Shown here: in pieces, positions 15,678 to 24,024 of the stretch
Numbering within the stretch: the first letter of the stretch is position 1
How the letters are laid out: every line of letters starts with the position of its first letter
NCBI GenBank assembly: GCA_041648755.1
Contig: JBAZOJ010000009.1
Span: 1-33,383, forward strand
Length of the DNA: 33,383 bases
Source of the DNA: JBAZOJ01 sp041648755
Lineage (GTDB): Bacteria; Planctomycetota; B143-G9
Reading direction: 5' to 3'
The notes under the pieces: generated by a model
Told to the model about the DNA's origin: nothing
Databases searched by the model: none
What the model saw: the letters and a program-made list of their open reading frames with translations, nothing else
Made by a program: the position numbers and the translations under genes

Positions 15678-18112
15678 TTTGGCATCATCTTGCGTATTCG
15701 CTCGATGCGGCCCTTCGCCCTTTCCTTGTCTGAGGCGAGTTCGAGCAGCTTGATGGCCGAATCGTATTCCTGCTGGTCAACATGGATCTGTGCAGCCTCG
15801 AAAATGGACTCTTCCCGGTGCGGGTCATTCGGAAACGTGAAGATCAGGACGAGGTGATGCTCCAGCGCTTCCTTGGATCTTCCCAAGCCCTGCAGTGCCC
15901 TTGCCGCACCCCATTCCGCTCGGGCTGCCCACTCTGAGACCTTAAGCCCGACGCAAGAAAGGTAGATTGTGAGCGCGTCGGACTCGCCTTTCATAGCCAT
16001 CAACAGGTCTGCCTTTTCCAAGGCAATCAGTCCCGCAAAGATGGTGGTGGAGTACTCCTTCGCAAGCGCGTCATATTCCAAGAGAGCTTCTTCCTGTCTA
16101 CCTTCGAGCACTGTGACTCCCGCAAGCATGATTCGCGCCCTGGGGACATACTCGGAAGTGGGGTAGTCTTTCAGGAGTCTATTGATGATCTCACGCGTTC
16201 TTCCGGCAAGGCGGCCGGTGAAAGAAATGGCCGCCAGATGGTACATAGCGTCGTCCGCCTGCTCGCTCTTGGGAAACAGTTCCAGCAGCCTGGCAAATTC
16301 AGTCTCGGCAGAAGGAAAGTTCCCGCGCGAGTAGAAACTGAAAGCAATCTCGTACTGCGCGCTCGATGCGATGGATGTGCCGGGGTTCTCATCAACAATC
16401 TTGCGAAGTATCTTCTCAGCTTCGGAGAAACGCCTCAACTGCAACATGCATCTGGCGGCCTGAAAAGCCGACTCGACCCGAATGTCCCGGTCCGGAGCAT
16501 CCGCCGCCAGTTTCAGGAAATCCTGGCAAGCCTGCTCCACCGCGCCAGCTTCCTCCTGTGCCATATTGTACTTGCACACCGCGATATTGAATCTCGCTCG
16601 TGCCCTGAACTTCTCGGAAATCCCGGGGAGAGAAAGGAATTTCGTGTAAGAGGACACGGCAGAAGGAAGATCGCCTTTCTTGCGCTGGACATCGGCATAC
16701 TGGAAGAGCGAAAGGCAACCGAATTCGTTGTCGAGATAACGAGTATACGTATCGTAGAACACGAGTTCCGCTTCGTCAACGAGCCCCTGCTTGAGCAATG
16801 ACATGCCGATGTAATAGCGAATCTTCGGAACGTTCGACACGCCGGCGAACTTCTCCAACACCTCGCGGTAAACCTGAAGAGCTCTCTTGCTGTCGCCCGT
16901 TGCGAAATACACGTCAGCGGTGAAAGCTAACGCACTGGCCCTGCTGTTATCGTCAGTTGCCGTCTCGTACATCTTCTGAAAAGACTGTAGTGCCTTGTCA
17001 TATCTGCTGAGTTCCAGATTGCACAATCCCTGATTTCTCCGGACGAGGACAAAGGTTGCCTGATCCGCGTCGGCAGATACGCGGTCGAGCCACCCAAGAG
17101 CTTCCTCGAATTTCCCCAGCCTGTAGAGGCACTCACCCATATAGAATCGTGCGGCGTTCGAAACCTCTGTTGAGTCGGCCACCTGGGCAAAGTACATTGT
17201 GGCTTCCTGATACTTCCGCATCTGGTAGAGGTTCTCACCGATCTTGAACGTAGCGCTGTTTCGGAATCCTGAGTCCGGCGCGAACCGCAACAACTCCTCG
17301 AAAGTCGCCTGGCTGTCCGGGAAATTGCCCATCTTGAAATAGGTCCACCCCAGCCCGTAGAGCACTCGAGCGATTACGTCCTTGTCGGTGGTGGTGCGAC
17401 GCACTTTGAAGTACGTTTCGAGCGCGCTATTGAACTTGTTCAGCCGGTAGTAGCATTCAGCCAGCCAGTACAGACTCCTTACCGAGTAGTCCTTGTCACC
17501 TGACTTATCCACCAGGAACTCGAACAGCTTGACGGCATCCTCGTATTGGGCCAGGTCGTAAAGGCACATCCCCCGCTGGAACATGAACTGGTTGCGCTTC
17601 TTGGGGTTTGCAGTCCTGGCAGCAAGCTTGTCGAGCACGCCAAGAGCCTGCTTCGGATCGCCCATTCTGAAGAGCGCGTAAGCAAGCGACAGGGATGCAT
17701 CTTCTTCGTAAACGCTCTTGAAAGGGGAGTTCAGGACGGACTTAAAGTACTCTTCCGCCTGTGAGTAGTTCTTCATCGCAAGGTTCACTTCGCCCAACCA
17801 GTACTTTGCGTCCAGTTCACCCGCGCTACCCGGGAACCGGCCGATGACCGTGGTCAGTTCCTCCTGCGCACGAGGGTATTCCTCCAGATAGTAAGAGCAG
17901 ATCCCCATGCGGAGATATGCATCTGATATCCGGTCAGACTGTGGGTACTTCGAGACGAAAATCAGATAGTGCCGGTGGGCGAACTGGTACTGCTGAGCCT
18001 CAAAAGCGTTGGTTGGCCTTCTGAAGTCACGATCCTCATCCTCGTCGGCGAATGCCGTCGCCCACGATAGCGATAGAATGCACACAAGAAACACGCAGGC
18101 AAGCTGCTTCAT
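15674..18112 (-). CDS. large periplasmic tetratricopeptide-repeat protein
   Basis: 812 aa from ATG 18112, which overlaps the preceding stop as ATGA; an extended frame starting at 18220 lies inside the previous gene and is rejected. The signal peptide MKQLACVFLVCILSLSWATA (FA) is followed by an acidic start (DEDEDRD). The rest is TPR-like helix pairs every ~34-37 residues, for example YLRMGICSYYLEEYPRAQEE, KYWLGEVNLAMKNYSQAEEY and YHLAAISFTGRLAGRTREII, running almost to the end, as in YbgF/CpoB and BamD-type proteins but much longer. A scaffold for envelope assembly or polymer export is likely. Its gene lies between the coiled-coil gene and the OM barrel gene, with overlaps on both sides, which argues for a common complex. 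Confidence 0.88.
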   Translation of the reverse strand: MKQLACVFLVCILSLSWATAFADEDEDRDFRRPTNAFEAQQYQFAHRHYLIFVSKYPQSDRISDAYLRMGICSYYLEEYPRAQEELTTVIGRFPGSAGELDAKYWLGEVNLAMKNYSQAEEYFKSVLNSPFKSVYEEDASLSLAYALFRMGDPKQALGVLDKLAARTANPKKRNQFMFQRGMCLYDLAQYEDAVKLFEFLVDKSGDKDYSVRSLYWLAECYYRLNKFNSALETYFKVRRTTTDKDVIARVLYGLGWTYFKMGNFPDSQATFEELLRFAPDSGFRNSATFKIGENLYQMRKYQEATMYFAQVADSTEVSNAARFYMGECLYRLGKFEEALGWLDRVSADADQATFVLVRRNQGLCNLELSRYDKALQSFQKMYETATDDNSRASALAFTADVYFATGDSKRALQVYREVLEKFAGVSNVPKIRYYIGMSLLKQGLVDEAELVFYDTYTRYLDNEFGCLSLFQYADVQRKKGDLPSAVSSYTKFLSLPGISEKFRARARFNIAVCKYNMAQEEAGAVEQACQDFLKLAADAPDRDIRVESAFQAARCMLQLRRFSEAEKILRKIVDENPGTSIASSAQYEIAFSFYSRGNFPSAETEFARLLELFPKSEQADDAMYHLAAISFTGRLAGRTREIINRLLKDYPTSEYVPRARIMLAGVTVLEGRQEEALLEYDALAKEYSTTIFAGLIALEKADLLMAMKGESDALTIYLSCVGLKVSEWAARAEWGAARALQGLGRSKEALEHHLVLIFTFPNDPHREESIFEAAQIHVDQQEYDSAIKLLELASDKERAKGRIERIRKMMPK

Positions 18113-18618
18113 TTCTCTCTCGCCTTCTTCGCCGCCAGCAGTTCTCGTATCTTCCCGGAATCCACACCACCGGAGGTTATCTGCTTCACAGCCGCCCAAT
18201 CCAGTTCTGCCTTGGCGCAAAGCAGGATAACGATGTCCCTTGACTTCGCTATAGCCTCGTCCAGCAGCACGAGTTCCCGTTCCTTGGCCGGAATTTCCGC
18301 CTCAATCCGTTTGATGTCAGCCGCCACTGCATCGAGCTCTTCGCGGTACTTCGCGTCGCCAGGATCACTCTCGATCAGTGCAACGAGATCCTTGCCGCGC
18401 AATTGCTGCAGATCAATGAGGTTCCTTGACAGTTCAAGCTCTTGCCCCGCGAGTTTCCTCCTGGCCGTGTACAGATCGCATTCCTCGCAGGCACGCACAA
18501 GTTCATCCTCAAGCGCCACATCGGGCTCGTGATCTGCGAGCCCGATGAAAAACGCACCCGAAATTGCAGCCAGAAGAAGAAGCGCTGCAGCACCTAAAAT
18601 GGCAGTTCTGCGGCTCAT
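18109..18618 (-). CDS. membrane-anchored coiled-coil protein of unknown function
   Basis: 169 aa, ATG 18618 overlapping the SH3b gene stop. One N-terminal hydrophobic helix (ILGAAALLLLAAISGAFFIG, about 7-26) acts as signal anchor. The remainder is mostly charged heptad-like helix: ELVRACEECDLYTARRKLAG, later DAVAADIKRIEAEIPAKERE, then a basic end (LLAAKKAREK). A CEEC pair (about residues 44-47) is notable; it could bind metal or form a disulfide. No family recognised. Its place between the SH3b/coiled-coil and TPR genes suggests a periplasmic rod contacting them. Confidence 0.8.
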   Translation of the reverse strand: MSRRTAILGAAALLLLAAISGAFFIGLADHEPDVALEDELVRACEECDLYTARRKLAGQELELSRNLIDLQQLRGKDLVALIESDPGDAKYREELDAVAADIKRIEAEIPAKERELVLLDEAIAKSRDIVILLCAKAELDWAAVKQITSGGVDSGKIRELLAAKKAREK

Positions 18619-19727
18619 TTCCTCTTGTCAGGATTCCTCTTGCGGTCATCCAGGATCTTGATCTGTTTCACGATGATTATCTCAGCTTCCCAGCCCTCAG
18701 GTCGCGGAAGGACATCGCCGTTGATGCCGACGAACTTGCCCCAGTAGTCATCCAGCTTGATCGTGTCGCTCTTGAGGAGATACAGGACCTTGTCTCCCTG
18801 CATAAGCCTGTGGGTGGCGGGACGGTTTATCACCATGCCAATGGAAGCGATCCATCCGGTGGCTTGGAAAACTTCTTCCTCGTTCTTGTGATTCTTGGCC
18901 TTCTCGTCGGCAAGTTCCTTCAGCTTGCGCTCAAGTTCCTTCTGAAGTTCCTCGATCTTCTTCTGCAATTCGTCGTTCTTGCCCTTGAACTCGCGTAGAG
19001 CTCTCTGGTACTCGATCCAGAACTCGCAGTTAGCGACCTGCTTCCTGCACTCGTCGTAGAAACTGGCAGCGTACGGGTCGGCGAGAACCCCCTGGTACAT
19101 CTTGAGTACCTTCATGAAGTCCGCGTCCAGCTTGTCCTTGCTGAGTTCTTCCTTGAAAGCCTTATTGGCCGCATCGAAGTCCGCTGCAGCAATTTCCGAA
19201 GGCTTCGGCTGAGCAGGTGTCGGAGAAGCTGAGGGCGAAGGAGATGGAGACTTGCTCGGCTGTGCTTCCGGAACAAGCTTCACGAATTCCTTGACAATGT
19301 AAACCTTCACGGTCGGGGGTGCCTCGACCTTGACCCAGTCGTCCTTCTTTTCGATCACTCTGATCTTGAGCGGTTCGCTGACTGACCCGACGACATCGCC
19401 GGTAACAGGCTTGGAGCGCAGATTGACGTTGTTTCCATTAACAACGCCGAATTCGCCGGATATGGTGATGTACTTCGCGCTGATCCAGACCGGCACATCG
19501 GCAGGACACTTAATAAGATAGTAATCGCCTTCTTCGCCGAGGACAGTGACCTTGGTGGCCTTTTCGAGGAGTTTCAGCGACTGGAACTTCTTGCTTGCCC
19601 CGCAACGGATGTTCACCTTGTCGCCGGTTACCTCCCCTGCGCAAGGGTATGAGCCGGCAAAGCCAAGCGAATAGCTCGCAAGCAGAAGGCAAATCAGCGA
19701 AACCACGGCCTTGGAAATCCTGTTCAT
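18615..19727 (-). CDS. exported protein with two SH3b domains and a coiled coil
   Basis: 370 aa, ATG 19727 overlapping the accD stop. The N terminus (MNRISKAVVSLICLLLASYS) is a signal peptide. Two bacterial SH3 domains follow: about 30-92 (GEVTGDKVNIRCGASKKFQS) and about 93-153 (GVVNGNNVNLRSKPVTGDVV). Such domains usually bind peptidoglycan or peptide ligands. A Pro/Ser-rich spacer (about 156-183, PSKSPSPSPSASPTPAQPKP) leads to a helical part with a strong coiled coil (about 245-292, ELQKKIEELQKELERKLKEL). The final ~70 residues (GWIASIGMVINRPATHRLMQ, YYLLKSD-like YLLKSDTIKL) may be a third beta-barrel domain. It is the first envelope gene after accD and begins the probable TPR/barrel/ExbBD module. 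Confidence 0.86.
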   Translation of the reverse strand: MNRISKAVVSLICLLLASYSLGFAGSYPCAGEVTGDKVNIRCGASKKFQSLKLLEKATKVTVLGEEGDYYLIKCPADVPVWISAKYITISGEFGVVNGNNVNLRSKPVTGDVVGSVSEPLKIRVIEKKDDWVKVEAPPTVKVYIVKEFVKLVPEAQPSKSPSPSPSASPTPAQPKPSEIAAADFDAANKAFKEELSKDKLDADFMKVLKMYQGVLADPYAASFYDECRKQVANCEFWIEYQRALREFKGKNDELQKKIEELQKELERKLKELADEKAKNHKNEEEVFQATGWIASIGMVINRPATHRLMQGDKVLYLLKSDTIKLDDYWGKFVGINGDVLPRPEGWEAEIIIVKQIKILDDRKRNPDKRK

Positions 19728-20626
19728 TTGATGCCTCCGCGCTCTGAAATCTTCCTTGCGGAATTGGAGTGGCAGTTCGACGCATTTTTGTTACAGCCGT
19801 AGTCAAGGAGTCGGGCCAGAGTGGATTTGAGGGCTTTGCGCTCGCATATCATATCGATCTGGCCGTGTGACAGAAGGAATTCCGACTCCTGGAATCCCTT
19901 GGGCAACTCGATTCGGAGCGTCTCGCGGATGACGCGCGGGCCGGTGAACCCGATAAGGGCTCGTGGCTCGGCAACGATGATATCTCCGAGTGAAGCATAG
20001 GAAGCCATGACACCGGCCATGGTCGGATTCGTCAGCACGCTGATGTACAAAAGACCCGCCGCAGAGAACCTCGCAACTGCCGCGCTTGTCTTGGCCATCT
20101 GCATCAGGGAAATCAGGCCTTCGTGCATTCGCGCACCACCGCTGGCCGCGATGATTATCACGGGAAGCCGCTCAGCAAGGCCGTCTTCGAAGAGTCTTGT
20201 CACTTTCTCGCCAACGACCGAACCCATCGAGGCCATAAGGAATCCTTGTTCCATCACCCCGAGCATGACGGTCCGGTCATCCATTTTGCATCTGCCGGTG
20301 ACGATTGCCTCTTTGAGATTCGTCTTTGTCATTTCCCGTTTTATACGATCGCCGTAGCCTTCGATCGCCGTAAATGCCAGTGGATCGGATGTCTCGAGAT
20401 GACCATGCCGTTCCTCGAATGAACCGGGATCCGCAAGGCTCTCGATCCGGGACTTGGAGGGCATCGGATGATAGTAGCCGCACTCGTTGCAGACGTAGAG
20501 GTTTTCCTCGAAATTCTTCTGGACGAAGATGGTGCCGCAACTGCGGCACTTATTGAACATCCCGTCAGGAATCTGGCGGGACTTATTGCCGCGAAGCGGA
20601 AAATTCTTGATGCGGTTCCAACTCAT
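19724..20626 (-). CDS. accD: acetyl-CoA carboxylase carboxyltransferase subunit beta
   Basis: 300 aa, the usual length. AccD with AccA transfers the carboxyl group from carboxybiotin to acetyl-CoA, giving malonyl-CoA for fatty-acid synthesis in the cytosol. The N-terminal zinc ribbon is visible (Cys27/Cys30 and Cys46/Cys49: KCRSCG and VCNECG). The crotonase-like core includes DRTVMLGVMEQGFLMASMGS, the oxyanion region IIAASGGARMHEG and the segment IAEPRALIGFTGPRVI-like. ATG 20626 overlaps the rpe stop (ATGA). No accA is in the window. Its place in a glycolysis/envelope operon could couple lipid precursor supply to envelope building. Confidence 0.97.
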   Translation of the reverse strand: MSWNRIKNFPLRGNKSRQIPDGMFNKCRSCGTIFVQKNFEENLYVCNECGYYHPMPSKSRIESLADPGSFEERHGHLETSDPLAFTAIEGYGDRIKREMTKTNLKEAIVTGRCKMDDRTVMLGVMEQGFLMASMGSVVGEKVTRLFEDGLAERLPVIIIAASGGARMHEGLISLMQMAKTSAAVARFSAAGLLYISVLTNPTMAGVMASYASLGDIIVAEPRALIGFTGPRVIRETLRIELPKGFQESEFLLSHGQIDMICERKALKSTLARLLDYGCNKNASNCHSNSARKISERGGIK

Positions 20627-21297
20627 GTGGTCACCTCTTGAGCGGCGGCTTCAGCCGAGGCACGCAACTCGCGGCAAGCCCGCGATACATCCGGCTGCTT
20701 GAAAACGGCAGTTGCCGCGACGAGGACATTGGCCCCCGCCCTGACGGCATCCCCAACTGTCTTCAAGTTGATTCCGCCATCTATCTCGACATCCAGCGTC
20801 AATCCTCTGGATTCGTTCCGGACCCGCGTTGCCTTGGCCAGGACTTCCGGAATAAACGACTGGCCGCTGAAACCGGGGAACACGGACATTATCAGCACTT
20901 GGTCAACAAGTTCAAGGTAAGGGAGGATGCTCTCGACCGGAGTGTCGGGATTGAGCGTAATCCCCGGCTTCATCCCGAGATCCCGGATAGCACGCAAAGA
21001 ATCCGCAGGATTCTTCAGCACCTCGATGTGGATAGTGCAGATATCAGCCCCCGCTTTCGCAAAAGCCGGTGCATAGAAATCGGGGGCGGCGATCATCAGG
21101 TGAACATCGAGCGGGAGCCGGGTGGAGCGGCGCAATGCCTCAACGACCACGGGCCCCATCGTGATATTCGGGACGAAGTGCCCGTCCATGACATCGACGT
21201 GGATGTAGTCGGCTCCGCCTTGCTCAACGAGCAGAACCTGTCCGGCAAGATTCGCGAAATCGCCGGATAGAATCGAAGGCGCGATCCGGATTCGCAT
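20623..21297 (-). CDS. rpe: ribulose-phosphate 3-epimerase
   Basis: 224 aa, complete TIM barrel. It interconverts D-ribulose 5-phosphate and D-xylulose 5-phosphate in the pentose phosphate or Calvin cycles. Recognisable parts are IAPSILSGDFANL at the N terminus, the metal-ligand segment HVDVMDGHFVPN, LDVHLMI, the loop MSVFPGFSGQSF and the second catalytic Asp in VEIDGGIN. The start overlaps the stop of the 95-aa gene as TGATG, indicating coupled translation, and its own stop overlaps accD. Confidence 0.97.
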   Translation of the reverse strand: MRIRIAPSILSGDFANLAGQVLLVEQGGADYIHVDVMDGHFVPNITMGPVVVEALRRSTRLPLDVHLMIAAPDFYAPAFAKAGADICTIHIEVLKNPADSLRAIRDLGMKPGITLNPDTPVESILPYLELVDQVLIMSVFPGFSGQSFIPEVLAKATRVRNESRGLTLDVEIDGGINLKTVGDAVRAGANVLVAATAVFKQPDVSRACRELRASAEAAAQEVTT

Positions 21298-21584
21298 CAG
21301 ATGTCCATTTCGAGGTAGATTCCCTCGCCCTCCTCGATGATTCGCATTTTCAGGCGCGTCGAGGCCAGTTCCGAGTTGCAGTCGCGCACCATAGTCCTCA
21401 GCAGGTTGAACAGTTTCAGTTCCCGCCTGTTGCAGTTGTGGTCATAGCTGCGGGTAGCCTTTTCGTCCTTGTTCTCCAACTCCAGGTAAGTGTCGGCGCC
21501 GATGATCTCTCTCATCAACTGCTCGTCGATCTTCACCCGGATTACCGCATGGTCACCCGTCGAGGAGGAAAATGTCTTTGTCAT
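21297..21584 (-). CDS. small conserved-looking hypothetical protein
   Basis: 95 aa, ATG 21584 with AGAAGG 4 nt upstream. The protein is acidic/basic mixed and probably cytosolic, without signal peptide or membrane helix. Segment order is beta (AVIRVKIDEQL), helix (REIIGADTYLELENKDEKAT), helix with the motif DHNCNRRELKLFNLLRTMVR and a last beta hairpin (LKMRIIEEGEGIYLEMD). I recognise no family. It is held between pgk (8-nt gap) and rpe (1-nt overlap), so expression with central-carbon enzymes is nearly certain. A regulatory or accessory role is possible. Confidence 0.8.
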   Translation of the reverse strand: MTKTFSSSTGDHAVIRVKIDEQLMREIIGADTYLELENKDEKATRSYDHNCNRRELKLFNLLRTMVRDCNSELASTRLKMRIIEEGEGIYLEMDI

Positions 21585-21592
21585 GAAACCTT

Positions 21593-22789
21593 CTACTTTC
21601 TGTCAGAAAGCGACGCAATTCCGGGGAGCTGAAGACCTTGAAGAAGTTCCAGAGATGCTCCGCCGCCGGTTGAAACATGGGACATCTTGTCGCTAAGGCC
21701 AAACAGGGCAACTGCCGCAGCGGTATCGCCGCCGCCGATGATTGTCGTACCGTGACAGTCAGCAACGCCCTGCGCAACTACCTTTGAGCCGTAGGAGAAT
21801 GGCTCCATCTCGAATACGCCGAGAGGCCCGTTCCAGACAACCGTTCCGGCATTGCGGGCAATACTCGCAAAGAAACGGGCAGTCTCAGGCCCGATGTCAA
21901 GCCCCATCCATCCGTCGGGGATAGCCCCCTTCACGGTATTGCGCTCGGCATCCGCGGAGAAGGCCTTGGCAAGGACATGATCGAATGGAAGATGTATGGT
22001 GACTCCGGCCTTCTCAGCTTCCGACATTGTCTGCAGCGCAAGACCGACCTGCTCGTTCTCCACCTTGCTTAAGCCGATGGAGATTCCCTTCGCCTTAAGG
22101 AACGTATAGCACATGCCCCCGCCGATGAGGATACAGTTGACCTTGTCGAGCAGGTTCGACAGGACCGGCAGCTTATCGGAGACCTTGGCGCCCCCGACTA
22201 TCGCCACAAAAGGTTTGTCAGGATTGGTCAGTGCACGGCCAAAGTACTTGAGCTCTTTTTCAACCAGCATGCCCATCGCTGCGGGGATGTAATGGGTAAT
22301 GCCTTCGACCGAAGCGTGAGCCCGATGGGATGAGCCGAACGCGTCGTTGACGAACACATCGCCCAGGGAGGCCAGTTGCTTGGCGAATGCGAGGTCGTTT
22401 TCCTCTTCAGCCTTGTGGAATCTGAGGTTCTCCAGAAGCAAAACTCCCTTTGGCGCCAGCGCGCGACACATCGACTCGACCTCGGCTCCAACACAATCGG
22501 GGGCCAAGGCCACCGGCGCATTGACCATCTTGGCCAACGCGGTCGCGGCAGGTCGCAGAGACATCTCGGGCACTCGCTTGCCTTTGGGACGTCCCAGATG
22601 CGACATCAGGATGGCTGCACCGCCATGCTCGATAATGTAGCGAATCGTGGGCAACGATTCGCGAATCCGGGTATCGTCGGTGACTTCCCCCTTGTCGTTA
22701 AGGGGTACGTTGAAGTCAACGCGGACGAGAACTTTCTTGTTCATCACGTCCAGATCACGCAGCGAGAGCTTGTCGAACAAACCCGACAT
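21593..22789 (-). CDS. pgk: phosphoglycerate kinase
   Basis: 398 aa, full length, GGAGG 5 nt before ATG 22789. It transfers phosphate from 1,3-bisphosphoglycerate to ADP in glycolysis, reversibly in gluconeogenesis or CO2 fixation. Diagnostic segments are VLVRVDFNVPLNDKGEVTDD near the N terminus, MSHLGRPKGKR, LLLENLRFHKAEEEND, FVNDAFGSSHRAHAS, VGGAKVSDKLPVL and the nucleotide-binding C-terminal region WNGPLGVFE and IGGGDTAAAV. It starts 13 nt after the gap stop, the classical gap-pgk order. Confidence 0.98.
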   Translation of the reverse strand: MSGLFDKLSLRDLDVMNKKVLVRVDFNVPLNDKGEVTDDTRIRESLPTIRYIIEHGGAAILMSHLGRPKGKRVPEMSLRPAATALAKMVNAPVALAPDCVGAEVESMCRALAPKGVLLLENLRFHKAEEENDLAFAKQLASLGDVFVNDAFGSSHRAHASVEGITHYIPAAMGMLVEKELKYFGRALTNPDKPFVAIVGGAKVSDKLPVLSNLLDKVNCILIGGGMCYTFLKAKGISIGLSKVENEQVGLALQTMSEAEKAGVTIHLPFDHVLAKAFSADAERNTVKGAIPDGWMGLDIGPETARFFASIARNAGTVVWNGPLGVFEMEPFSYGSKVVAQGVADCHGTTIIGGGDTAAAVALFGLSDKMSHVSTGGGASLELLQGLQLPGIASLSDRK

Positions 22790-22802
22790 TGCGTCCTCCC
22801 TG

Positions 22803-23813
22803 CTAATTCCAGTTATTGACGCGGGCTATCTTCTCCATCAGGTCCACCACGCGCACGGAGTATGCCCACTCGTTGTCGTACCAGGCGATGACTTTTACGA
22901 CGTTGCCCATAGCCATGGATGCGAGGGAATCATAAACTGAGGAATGGGGATCGCCGATGATGTCGGTGCTCACTATGGGCTCGGTGCAGTACATGAGGAT
23001 ACCGGCCATCGGGCCTTCCGCCCATGCCTTGAAGGCGTTGTTCATTTCGTCGAGCGTGACTTCCCGCCCGAGCACGGCCGTAAGATCCACTATCGACCCG
23101 TCCGGCACCGGAACGCGGAGGGACAAGCCGTCAAGTTTGCCCTTGAGGGCCGGAATAACCTTGGAAACGGCCTTGGCAGCCCCGGTCGTCGTGGGGCAGA
23201 TGTTAACGGCCGCCGAGCGCGCGCGGCGAGGGTCGTCGTGGATCAGGTCAAGGATCCTCTGGTCGTTAGTGTATGCGTGAATGGTGTTCATGAACCCCTT
23301 CACGATCCCAAATTCCTCGTGTAGCACCTTGGCAACTGGCGCAAGGCAATTCGTTGTGCAGCTTGCGTTGGAGATGAGGTTGTGGGCGGGAGAAAGCGTT
23401 TCGTCGTTGACGCCTACGACTATAGTCGCGTCGATGTCGCCCTTGGACGGTGCCGTGAGAATCACCTTCTTGGCCCCGGCCCTCAGATGGAGTTGCAGCT
23501 TGTCAGCGCTGGAGAACTTACCCGTGGATTCAACCACGATGTCGACATTGAGGTCGCGCCAGGGCAGATTTGCCGGGTCTTTCTCGGCAAAAATGGGGAT
23601 AGGATGCCCGTCTACAATGATGCTCTTCTCGTCACAGGTTATCAGGCCCCCGAATCTGCCGTGCACGGAGTCATACTTCAGGAGGTGCGCCAGAGACTTG
23701 GGGCTCGCAAGATCGTTGATTGCGACGACCTCCATCCCTTTCCGGCCGTACATCGCCCTGTACACGAGCCTGCCGATGCGTCCAAATCCGTTGATAGCCA
23801 CTCGAACGCTCAT
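22803..23813 (-). CDS. gap: type I glyceraldehyde-3-phosphate dehydrogenase
   Basis: 336 aa from ATG 23813 (AGGAGC 7 nt upstream); a longer in-frame extension reaching 23930 is rejected since residues from SVRVAINGFGRIGRL match the family N terminus. NAD-binding Rossmann start INGFGRIGR, catalytic Cys152 in SNASCTTNCLAP, catalytic His179 in NTIHAYTND and the C-terminal WYDNEWAYS are all present. It oxidises glyceraldehyde 3-phosphate to 1,3-bisphosphoglycerate. The Asp in AINDLAS (position 34) after the second strand favours NAD over NADP. It is the first gene of the long minus-strand operon. Confidence 0.98.
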   Translation of the reverse strand: MSVRVAINGFGRIGRLVYRAMYGRKGMEVVAINDLASPKSLAHLLKYDSVHGRFGGLITCDEKSIIVDGHPIPIFAEKDPANLPWRDLNVDIVVESTGKFSSADKLQLHLRAGAKKVILTAPSKGDIDATIVVGVNDETLSPAHNLISNASCTTNCLAPVAKVLHEEFGIVKGFMNTIHAYTNDQRILDLIHDDPRRARSAAVNICPTTTGAAKAVSKVIPALKGKLDGLSLRVPVPDGSIVDLTAVLGREVTLDEMNNAFKAWAEGPMAGILMYCTEPIVSTDIIGDPHSSVYDSLASMAMGNVVKVIAWYDNEWAYSVRVVDLMEKIARVNNWN

Positions 23814-23930
23814 TTGCTCTGCTCCTTTTTCATTGCTTGGGTGGAAGGAGCCGAAGCAGCGCCGGATGAGTCCATAACGCTGGCAACGGCCATCCAAAGA
23901 CAATCCGCGCGGAACATGACAGACGTGCAC

Positions 23931-23958
23931 ATTCTACCATAAAACGCCAAAGTGTCAA
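23931..23958 (-). promoter_or_regulatory. sigma70-type promoter of the gap operon
   Basis: On the minus strand a perfect TTGACA (23953-23958), 16-nt spacer and TAGAAT (23931-23936). The leader to the gap ATG would be about 110 nt. It is the best promoter in front of the 13-gene series. Confidence 0.8.
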
Positions 23959-23965
23959 CGCGAAG

Positions 23966-23994
23966 CCGACTTCCGGACTCGCGTATTGTATAAT
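23966..23994 (+). promoter_or_regulatory. putative sigma70-type promoter of nifU-nifS
   Basis: A perfect TATAAT (23989-23994) lies 31 nt upstream of the nifU ATG; at 17-nt spacing the -35 is CCGACT (23966-23971), weak except for its central GAC. A weak -35 with a strong -10 suggests an activator or regulated promoter, such as by an Fe-S sensing regulator, but I see no clear operator. It is back to back with the gap promoter. Confidence 0.55.
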
Positions 23995-24024
23995 ATGGCA
24001 GCATTTCTCATAACGGGAGGCCCC

